Source: 66-474 sp035717365
GTDB lineage: Bacteria; Pseudomonadota; Gammaproteobacteria; Xanthomonadales; Rhodanobacteraceae
DNA length: 11,867 nucleotides
Assembly (NCBI GenBank): GCA_035717365.1
Contig: DASTIS010000044.1
Location: forward strand, 1 to 11,867
Direction: 5' to 3'
The notes below the pieces were generated by a model. It was given only the letters and a program-made list of their open reading frames with translations. It was not told where the DNA came from and did not search any database. Numbering within the stretch: position 1 is the stretch's first letter; every line of letters begins with the position of its first letter. The translations under genes and the position numbers were made by a program. Positions 1 to 9,296 of the stretch are shown in pieces.

Positions 1-183
1 CCCGTCCGCACTCGCGCACGGCATCGGCCGCTCGCGATCGACGATGCGCGCGCCCGTCAGCTCGCAGAACGTTTCCACATAGCCGATGAAATTGGTGAGC
101 AGGATGTACTGGCCGAAATTTTCCAGCCGCTCGCCGGTGTAACGCGGCAACCAGTCACGCACGATGTCGAGCTTGTCCTGCAT
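1..183 (-). CDS. amn: AMP nucleosidase, N-terminal 61 residues (gene runs off the window)
   Basis: Only the first 61 codons are visible, reading from an ATG at 183 toward position 1 with no stop. The peptide contains TEIV/KLDIV-like opening residues followed by DWLPRYTGERLENFGQYILL and TNFIGYVETF, then RPMP. This matches my recollection of the N-terminus of the AMP nucleosidase family (AMP + H2O gives adenine + ribose 5-phosphate, a cytoplasmic purine-salvage step); the catalytic phosphorylase-like domain lies outside the window. The ATG follows the stop of the GGDEF gene by 29 bases on the same strand, so the two may be co-transcribed. No strong Shine-Dalgarno sequence is visible before it, and there is no in-frame ATG, GTG or TTG between the two genes. 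The family call rests on remembered similarity over a short stretch. Confidence 0.75.
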   Translation of the reverse strand, partial: MQDKLDIVRDWLPRYTGERLENFGQYILLTNFIGYVETFCELTGARIVDRERPMPCASADG

Positions 184-212
184 GGCGTGCAGTGTGCCAC
201 GTACGACGCGAT

Positions 213-1916
213 TCAGTTCGCCGGTTTGCCCGCAAGCGCCATCGCGACGGCCTCGCGCCGATACACCACCACCCGGTTGCGGCCTTCCGCCTTGGCGCGG
301 TACTGCGCGGTGTCGGCGCATTCCACCAGGGTTTCCACATCAGCCATCGACGCGTCGCGCAAGGCAACGCCGATGCTCACAGTGAGCGCGATCAGGTGCT
401 CGCCGATGGGTACCCGCAATGCGGCGGCCCGTGCGACGATGCGTGCGGCCACTTGCGGCGCCACGGCCGCGCTCATCCCGTTCAACACGATCAGGAATTC
501 TTCGCCGCCGTACCGTCCCATGCGGTCGGCGCGACCGAGTTCCGCGCGGATCGCCTCGGTCACCGCGCACAGGCACGCATCGCCCGCCGCGTGCCCGCGG
601 CTGTCGTTGATCTGCTTGAAGCGGTCGATGTCCAGGAACAATACCGCCAGCGGTCTCGACCCTGCCGCGGCCGCCTGCCAGTCGTCGTGCAACCGGTCCA
701 GGATTGCACGGCGGTTGTAAATGCCGGTGAGCGGATCGAACTGCGCCATGTGGGTGGCGTGGTCGCGCTCGTGCCGCACCTGCAGGGTATGGTCGGCGAG
801 TCCCACCGTGATGATCACAGCCGCATACGCCATGCTTGCCGGAAACCCGAATTCGAGCCACGCCGGCAACGGCCAGCCGGCCACCAGTTGCAAGACGCGC
901 GACACCGTCAGCGCGAGCAGCGGCACCCACGACAACAGGAAAAAACCGGCCTGCCGACTGCCGCGGCGCCACGCCAGCCAGCCGGCCGCCAGCGCGATCA
1001 CCGTGGTCACGATCAACACCACATTGACGGTATTCGGCAGCCACGCATCCGGACGCAACCACGGCATCCAGATGATCGCGGCGAACGCAAACAACGGCCA
1101 GCGCAATACGCCGAGCGCGGTGGCGAGCCGCGGTGTGTAGCGATTCAGATCCGCGAACTCGAGGATGAACCAGAGCGAGAATCCCGCAGCGAGCGCCGCC
1201 ATCGACTGGCCGGTGTGGAAGCCAAAGGGCGTCAGCAGCCCCGCACCCGGCATGGCGAACAACTCGCCCGACACCGTCATCGCGTACACGATCTGCGCTG
1301 CAACGTAGACCATGAAGTACAGGAACATCCGGTCGCGTAGGACCACCCAGAAGCATCCGATCACCAGCACCATCGCAAGCTGCACGCTGGTAAACAGGGT
1401 GCTCGTGCGCACGAACCACAGGTCGCGTGCGCGGTAGCTGTCCAAATCGGCCACCCGCACCTGGATCGGCTGGGTCTGGCCCGGATCGCCGAGTGCCAGG
1501 TAGATCGGCTGGTCGGAGCGCAGATCCGGCGGCAGCGGCCAGACCACCGCGTGATGCGAAAAGCGCGGATCGAGGTTGGCGTCGTACACGGTCTCTGTGC
1601 GCGGTCGGTAATCGGGGGGCAGGTAAACGGTCAGGCCGGCCCGCGTGTTGCGGCCGATCGCGAGCACGGGCCGGCTGGTGCGGTGCCAGTCGTCGGCAAG
1701 CCGCAGTTCGTACCACGCAGTGCGCGAACTCGGCGCGCGCAACCAGACGGATGTTCTGGAAGCGCCAGGGGCCGCGGGTCCGAGCTCTGGCGCGTGACCG
1801 GCCGCGAGCGTCGGCGCGGTCGGCAGCGCCACGACGCGTACTGCCACATCGCCCGCCACGGCGGCAACAGGCCAGCACAACAGCAACAGTCCCCAGCGCA
1901 ACGAACGTAAGCGCAT
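213..1916 (-). CDS. Membrane-bound diguanylate cyclase with 7TMR-DISM sensor region
   Basis: A 567-residue protein in the usual order of a 7TMR-DISM signalling protein. A signal peptide occupies about residues 1-21 (hydrophobic run, AVA cleavage site). A periplasmic beta-rich domain of the 7TMR-DISMED2 type covers about 45-165, roughly seven hydrophobic segments lie between 172 and 374, and a cytoplasmic GGDEF domain spans 394-555. Seen in the GGDEF domain: DPLTGIYNRR (394-403), the metal-binding LDIDRFKQIN (428-437) and the signature GGEEF (470-474), so it should make cyclic di-GMP from two GTP. The allosteric RxxD inhibitory site six residues before the signature reads GRAD (461-464), so its Arg is missing. 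I chose the ATG at 1916 because it gives a clean signal peptide and has a GGGTACGGG purine-rich stretch upstream; an in-frame ATG at 1940 or 1985 is possible. There is no EAL or PilZ domain. The sensed ligand is unknown. Confidence 0.9.
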   Translation of the reverse strand: MRLRSLRWGLLLLCWPVAAVAGDVAVRVVALPTAPTLAAGHAPELGPAAPGASRTSVWLRAPSSRTAWYELRLADDWHRTSRPVLAIGRNTRAGLTVYLPPDYRPRTETVYDANLDPRFSHHAVVWPLPPDLRSDQPIYLALGDPGQTQPIQVRVADLDSYRARDLWFVRTSTLFTSVQLAMVLVIGCFWVVLRDRMFLYFMVYVAAQIVYAMTVSGELFAMPGAGLLTPFGFHTGQSMAALAAGFSLWFILEFADLNRYTPRLATALGVLRWPLFAFAAIIWMPWLRPDAWLPNTVNVVLIVTTVIALAAGWLAWRRGSRQAGFFLLSWVPLLALTVSRVLQLVAGWPLPAWLEFGFPASMAYAAVIITVGLADHTLQVRHERDHATHMAQFDPLTGIYNRRAILDRLHDDWQAAAAGSRPLAVLFLDIDRFKQINDSRGHAAGDACLCAVTEAIRAELGRADRMGRYGGEEFLIVLNGMSAAVAPQVAARIVARAAALRVPIGEHLIALTVSIGVALRDASMADVETLVECADTAQYRAKAEGRNRVVVYRREAVAMALAGKPAN

Positions 1917-1944
1917 GCGTTCGCACCCGTACCCGCCCATGGCG

Positions 1945-1950
1945 ATTATC
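1945..1950 (-). promoter_or_regulatory. Possible -10 element for the GGDEF gene
   Basis: On the minus strand these bases read GATAAT, five of six matching the sigma-70 -10 consensus, placed 28 bases before the chosen ATG at 1916. No good -35 hexamer is visible at 16-18 bases further upstream. If used, transcription would begin near 1938, which favours the start at 1916 over the upstream ATG at 1940. Confidence 0.3.
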
Positions 1951-1992
1951 GGCCCGACTGTACCCCGTTTTCGCGGGCGCGGCACAGGGTAT

Positions 1993-2008
1993 CACCGCAG
2001 CAGCGGTG
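1993..2008. promoter_or_regulatory. Inverted repeat beside the maeB -10-like sequence (possible operator)
   Basis: CACCGC (1993-1998) and GCGGTG (2003-2008) form a perfect 6-bp inverted repeat around AGCA. It ends one base before TAAGAT (2010-2015), the best -10-like hexamer ahead of maeB, where a -35 element would normally lie; no good -35 is present. The position would suit an activator or repressor site for maeB-aceE, but a 6-bp repeat in GC-rich DNA can occur by chance. Confidence 0.25.
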
Positions 2009-2048
2009 TTAAGATGAAAGGTCCGAATCGCGCGGCATCCCGGTCGAC

Positions 2049-4447
<2,399 letters not shown>

Positions 4448-4451
<4 letters not shown>

Positions 4452-7180
4452 GCGCAGTGACGCAGGATTTCCTGGAGCAGGACCCCGACCCGCGCGAAAC
4501 CCGCGAATGGATCGAGTCCATCGAAGCCGTCATCGACGCCGGCGGGACCGAGCGCGCGCACCAGCTTCTGGAAAAACTGGTCGATGAAACCCGTCGCGCC
4601 GGCGGTTACCTGCCGTTCTCGACCACCACCGAATACGTCAACACCATCCCGCCGCAACTGGAGGCGAAATCGCCCGGCGACGCCGCGATGGAATGGCGCA
4701 TCCGTTGCCTCATCCGCTGGAACGCGATGGCAATGGTGGTGCGCGCCAACCGCAAGCCCGGCGGACTCGGCGGCCACATCGCAAGCTTCGCCTCCTCGGC
4801 CACCCTTTACGACGTCGGCTTCAACCATTTCTGGCGCACGCCATCCGGGGACCACCCCGGCGACCTGATCGGCTACCAGGGCCACTCGAGCCCCGGCCTG
4901 TACGCGCGCTCGTTCCTCGAGGGGCGGCTGAGCGCGGAACAGCTCGACAACTACCGCATGGAAACCGTCAACCCGCGCGGCGCGGCACTGCCTTCATACC
5001 CGCACCCCTGGCTGATGCCGGATTATTGGCAGGTGCCGACGGTGTCGATGGGCCTCGGTCCCATCCAGGCGATCTACCAGGCGCAATTCATGAAATACCT
5101 GGAAGCGCGCGGCCTGATGCCGAAGACCGACCGCAAGGTGTGGTGCTTCGTCGGCGACGGCGAATGCGACGAACCGGAATCGCTGGGCGCGATTTCGGTC
5201 GCGGGGCGCGAAAAACTCGACAACCTGATCTTCGTGATCAACTGCAACCTGCAGCGCCTCGACGGGCCCGTGCGCGGCAACGGCAAGATCATCCAGGAAC
5301 TCGAAGGCGTGTTCCGCGGCGCCGGCTGGAATGTCATCAAGTTGGTCTGGGGCAGCTACTGGGATCCGCTCCTCGCACGCGACACCAAGGGCGTGCTGCG
5401 CAAGCTCATGATGGAAACCCTGGACGGTGAGTACCAGGCGTGCAAGGCCTTCGGTGGTGCCTACACGCGCGAACATTTCTTCGGCAAGTATCCCGAAACC
5501 GCGGCGATGGTCGCCAACCTGTCCGATGAAGACATCTGGCGCCTCAACCGCGGCGGCCACGATCCGCACAAGGTGTACGCCGCCTACCACGCGGCGGTGC
5601 ACACCGAGGGCATGCCGACCGTGATCCTGGCCAAGACGGTCAAGGGCTACGGCATGGGCGCGGCCGGTGAATCGATGAACATCGCGCACCAGGCCAAGAA
5701 GATGCACCAGGACGCGGTCAGGATCTTCCGCGACCGATTCCAGATTCCGATCGAGGACAAGCAGCTCGAAGGCGACGGCATCGAATCGGTGCCCTATTAC
5801 CACCCCGGCAAGGATTCGCCGGAAGTGCAGTACATGCTCGAGCGCCGCAAGGAACTGGGTGGCTCCAATCCCTACCGACGGGAGAAGTCCACGCAGTCGC
5901 TGACGGCGCCCGATCTGAAGTATTTCGAGCAGATCACCAAGGGCACCGGCGACCGGGAAATTTCCAACACCATGGCGCTGGTGCGCGGCATGAACCTGCT
6001 GCTGCGCGACAAGCAACTGGCTCCACACGTGGTGCCGATCGTGGTGGACGAGGCGCGCACCTTCGGCATGGAAAGCATGTTCAGGCAGATCGGCATCTAC
6101 GCGCCGGGCGGCCAGAAGTACAAGCCGCAGGACGCCGACCAGTTGCTGTACTACCGCGAGGCCGAAGACGGGCAGGTGCTGCAGGAAGGCATCTCCGAAG
6201 CGGGCGGCGTGTCGGCATGGATCGCGGCGGGCACCAGCTACTCGGTGTCCGACCAGCCGATGCTGCCGTTCTTCATCTTCTATTCGTTCTTCGGCTTCCG
6301 CCGCGTCGGCGACCTGATCCTGGCCGGTGCCGACCAGCGCGCGCGTGGCTTCATCATCGGCGCGACCGCGGGACGCGCATTCGCCGGCGAGGGCCTGCAG
6401 CATTCCGACGGTTCATCGCACCTGATGGCCAGCGTGATCCCCAACTGCAAGGCCTACGATCCCGCGTACTCGTACGAAGTGGCGGTGATCCTGCGCGAAG
6501 GCATCAAGGAGATGTACGAAGACCAGCGGGACGTCTTCTATTACATCACCGTCACCAACCACAACTACGTCCATCCGGACATGCCCGAGGATTGCGAGGA
6601 AGGCATCATCAAGGGGATGTACTTGTTCCGGGACTCGGGAAAGGCCAAAGCCAAGGAAAAAGGCAAAAGCAAGGCGCTGCGCGTGCAACTGTTCGGTTCG
6701 GGTGCGCTGATGCCGGACGTCGTCAAGGCGGCGGAACTGCTCGACGACGAATTCGGCGTCAAGGCCGACGTGTGGTCGTGCACCAGCTTCAACGAACTTG
6801 CCCGCGACGGCTTCGATTGCGAACGCTGGAACCGCCTGCACCCGAACCCGAAGGATCGGCGCACATCCTATGTAGCGCAATGCCTGGAAGGCCACGATGG
6901 CCCGGTGATCGCCGCCAGCGAATACGTGCGCAACGTGGTCGACCCGCTGCGCACCGCCATCCCGGAGGGGCGACGCTTCATCCCGCTGGGCGCCGACGGT
7001 TTCGGTCGCAGCGACGCCGCCGAATCCCTGCGCGCGTTCTTTGAGGTGGACGCCCACTGGATCGCGCACGCCGCGATCGCGGCGCTGGCGGAAGACGGCG
7101 TGATGAACGCCCAGGACGTCGAGCGCGCCATGAAGACATGGAGCATCGATCCGGACAAGCCGAACCCGATCACGGTGTAA
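4448..7180 (+). CDS. aceE: Pyruvate dehydrogenase E1 component, homodimeric type
   Basis: A 910-residue E1 subunit of the pyruvate dehydrogenase complex; it decarboxylates pyruvate with thiamine diphosphate and passes the acetyl group to the lipoyl domain of E2. The sequence tracks E. coli AceE (887 residues) closely: GHSSPGLYAR (145-154), the thiamine-diphosphate motif starting GDGE (236-239) and ending NCN (265-267), the active-site His in NIAHQ (H414), the cofactor-activating Glu in LQEGI (about E580), and GEGLQHSDG (647-655). The C-terminal domain (about 720-910) ends DPDKPNPITV. Compared with E. coli it carries a lysine-rich insert, GKAKAKEKGKSKA (731-743). The start at 4448 has AGGAG six bases upstream; the same frame stays open upstream across maeB, but that stretch is Arg-rich shadow sequence. 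No aceF or lpd follows: the next gene is on the other strand, 35 bases away. Confidence 0.97.
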
Positions 7181-7194
7181 CGATCGCCGACCTT

Positions 7195-7220
7195 CCTGAT
7201 TCACCTCCCGGCGGATCAGG
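7195..7220. terminator. Weak inverted repeat between convergent aceE and GH43 genes
   Basis: CCTGAT (7195-7200) and ATCAGG (7215-7220) form a perfect 6-bp inverted repeat with a 14-base loop; the right arm contains the stop codon of the minus-strand GH43 gene. It is the only candidate bidirectional terminator in the 35-bp gap, but the stem is short and no T-run follows on either side, so Rho-dependent termination or read-through is equally likely. Confidence 0.25.
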
Positions 7221-9063
7221 GCTCAAGCACCAGCCTGCGCGAGAGTTTCGAGACGCCGCGTTCATCGAACGCCTCGACCGCGACGACGTAGCGTACGCCC
7301 TTGTTGAGCGCGGTCAGCGTCAGTCGGGTCGGCTGATCGGCGAAACGTTGGTGGGTTTCGTACAGGCGGTCGGGCGCGAGTCCCCAGCGCACGTTGTAGC
7401 CGACCGCGCCCGGTACCGGCTTCCATACGATCTCGGCATCGCGCGCATCGGGCAGGCGGGCGGCCGACACCAGTTCCGGCGCGGGCGGCGGCGGGCCATC
7501 GGCATTGCCGAACACCCGCAGGTCCGCGATCGCCAGATGACGGGCGCCGACGTGCACGTGCACGTAGCGCACGTAGCGGATGCGCGCCGGCCGGTCGAGT
7601 TCGACATAGGCGTTGGCGCGATCGCGATCGGAGTGCGAAAGATCGGCAATCGTCGTCCAGTGCTTGCCGTCGATTGAACCTTCGAGGCGAAACTGCGTGA
7701 CGATGTCCGGCGCGTCGCCGTAGCGCCCGGACTGGTAGTCGGCGTAGTTGACCTGCACGGCGCGCACGGTGCGCGGCCCGCCGAGGTCGAGCGTCAGCGT
7801 CTGTCCGGGTTTGGCGTTGGCCGCGACCCAGAAGGTGCGCGGATTCTCGTCGGCCGCGTTCGAAGCCGGATAACCCGGCAATTGCGAGGTCGCCGTGGCG
7901 GCCTTGTGGTACGACAGCAGCATCCAGCCGGTGAAGGTGCTTTCACCGGGCTTGAGCTTGTGGTCCGGCATCCGCTGCGGGAAATCGCCGAAACGGGTAT
8001 CGACCCACATCTGCCCGTCCCGGGTGAATCCGGCGGGAAACAGATCGACGCGCCGCTCGAAGCGCCAGTTGACACCCACCCACATCGTGCCACTGTTCCA
8101 CCAGTTGCCGTATGCATCCTGGAAGGTGGAGCCGTGGCCCGCGCCCACCACGAAGCCCCCCGGCTTGTAGCCGACCGGGTTGTACGGTGCATAAGTGAAC
8201 GGGCCGAGCGGCGCCTTGCCGACGTACACGCCGGTGGCGTAGACGTTGTATTCGGTTCCCGGCGCCGCGTACTGCAGGTAATAACGCCCGTCGTGCTTGT
8301 TCATCCACGCGCCCTCGATGTACGGCGCGATGCTGGTGTCACCATGATCCTTGCCGAAGCGTTCCCAGCCATGCAGCGCGGGATCCGCGCGCAACAGCGC
8401 CAGCGGTTTGGTGCTGAACCGGACGCGCTTGCCTTCGCCTTTGGCCGCCTTGTCGAACGCGAAATCGAGTTGCGCGCCGTAGATCGGGAACACGTTGGAC
8501 GAGTCCCAGTACAGATAGATTTTGCCGTCGTCGTCCTGGAACAGGCCCGGATCCCAGGGGCCCGGCGGCAGGTCGCCCGGTTTCATTTCTTTTTCGTGTC
8601 CGGCCCATGTTGCACCCGGTACCTTCGGCAACTGGCGGGTCCAGAAATTCCAGTGGCCGTGTGCCGGATCGGTGGAATACAGCAACGGCCGCGGGCCCAT
8701 CGCGGACTCCATCAGGAATAGCTTGTCGTCGGCGACCAACGTCGCTGGCGCGACCGGCCCGTGGAACGGCCAACGGTCCGGCTCCACGAAGGACCAATGC
8801 ACCAGATCGCTCGAACGCCAGTAACCGTCGGCCAGGGTCAGGAACAGGTAATACGCGCCGTCGTAGCGGACGATCGCGGGATCCGCACCGGTGCGGTACG
8901 AGATGCCCTGGTTCATCTGCTCGTAGTTGTAGCGGTAGTCGAGGTCGAGCGGATTGATCCAGGTGCGGCCGGACGCTGCCGCGGCAAGTGGCGTCGCGAG
9001 CGCGCAGGCCAGCGCCAGCGCGCAAGCGAACGCGGGGCGTGCACGCTGTGGACTTGTCGACAT
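7216..9063 (-). CDS. Secreted family 43 glycoside hydrolase with discoidin-like and fibronectin III-like domains
   Basis: A 615-residue exported protein. A signal peptide covers about residues 1-30 (long Ala/Leu run ending LAAAASG). The five-bladed propeller of GH43 covers about 38-385, with all three acidic residues of the family visible: the base Asp in GADPAIVRYDGAYY (D61), the modulating Asp in GPWDPGLFQDDDG (D171) and the acid Glu in YIEGAW (E250); GAGHGSTF (307-314) supplies the usual propeller His. Residues about 395-518 look like an F5/8 type C (CBM32-like) module, ending RYVRYVHVHV...DLRVFG, and 527-612 like a fibronectin type III module. GH43 enzymes mostly cleave arabinose- or xylose-containing glycans; the substrate here cannot be read from sequence. 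ATG 9063 was chosen for the signal peptide; in-frame ATGs at 9084 and 9174 are alternatives, and none has a convincing Shine-Dalgarno sequence. No transporter or regulator gene lies beside it. Confidence 0.88.
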   Translation of the reverse strand: MSTSPQRARPAFACALALACALATPLAAAASGRTWINPLDLDYRYNYEQMNQGISYRTGADPAIVRYDGAYYLFLTLADGYWRSSDLVHWSFVEPDRWPFHGPVAPATLVADDKLFLMESAMGPRPLLYSTDPAHGHWNFWTRQLPKVPGATWAGHEKEMKPGDLPPGPWDPGLFQDDDGKIYLYWDSSNVFPIYGAQLDFAFDKAAKGEGKRVRFSTKPLALLRADPALHGWERFGKDHGDTSIAPYIEGAWMNKHDGRYYLQYAAPGTEYNVYATGVYVGKAPLGPFTYAPYNPVGYKPGGFVVGAGHGSTFQDAYGNWWNSGTMWVGVNWRFERRVDLFPAGFTRDGQMWVDTRFGDFPQRMPDHKLKPGESTFTGWMLLSYHKAATATSQLPGYPASNAADENPRTFWVAANAKPGQTLTLDLGGPRTVRAVQVNYADYQSGRYGDAPDIVTQFRLEGSIDGKHWTTIADLSHSDRDRANAYVELDRPARIRYVRYVHVHVGARHLAIADLRVFGNADGPPPPAPELVSAARLPDARDAEIVWKPVPGAVGYNVRWGLAPDRLYETHQRFADQPTRLTLTALNKGVRYVVAVEAFDERGVSKLSRRLVLEP

Positions 9064-9261
9064 GCGGGCAGCATGTGGCGACATCCGCGCCGATGCAAGC
9101 GCGGATTCGATGTCGCCGGATCCGGTGGGCGACGCAACTGCCATGATTGTCCGGACCAGCAACCGCACGCACATGTGCGCTTCGTAACGGACGCGCGCAT
9201 GGCAGTCGTCATGCACGCGCGTTGCGACGGACGGACACCTGCGCCAACGTGGCATCGGCGT

Positions 9262-9267
9262 TACACT
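9262..9267 (+). promoter_or_regulatory. Possible -10 element for the M28 peptidase operon
   Basis: TACACT matches four of six positions of the sigma-70 -10 consensus and sits 29 bases before the ATG at 9297, giving a leader of roughly 20-25 bases. No clear -35 is present at normal spacing. The same hexamer is found ahead of the helicase gene at 11569. Confidence 0.3.
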
Positions 9268-9283
9268 CGGCGACTCATCGTCG

Positions 9284-9289
9284 AGAGGA
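9284..9289 (+). promoter_or_regulatory. Ribosome binding site of the M28 peptidase gene
   Basis: AGAGGA lies seven bases before the ATG at 9297. It decides the start: the reading frame is open further upstream, to an ATG at 9147, but only this ATG has both a Shine-Dalgarno sequence and a lipoprotein signal directly after it. Confidence 0.7.
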
Positions 9290-9296
9290 TGTCGCC

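Larger units (their letters stand above)
9064..9296. other. Divergent intergenic region between GH43 and M28 peptidase genes
   Basis: This 233-bp gap must hold both promoters if the chosen starts are right. It contains a perfect 12-bp palindrome, CGCACATGTGCG (9168-9179), and a 7-bp inverted repeat, ACGCGCG (9191-9197) with CGCGCGT (9216-9222), both near the middle. On the plus strand a TACACT hexamer (9262-9267) is the best -10 candidate for the peptidase gene. I see no equally good promoter facing GH43. Part of the gap could be coding if GH43 starts at 9174. Confidence 0.45.

Noticed and set aside
192..1340. Long plus-strand open frame (382 codons) opposite the GGDEF gene
   Set aside because: Rich in Arg, His and Pro with no recognisable domain; it is the antisense shadow of a clearly conserved diguanylate cyclase in GC-rich DNA.
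4994..6403. 469-codon minus-strand open frame opposite aceE
   Set aside because: Antisense shadow of strongly conserved AceE sequence; His/Val/Asp-rich without domains.
9147..9296. Upstream in-frame extension of the M28 peptidase
   Set aside because: The lipoprotein signal starts at 9297 and has its own ribosome binding site; the 50 extra codons would bury it.
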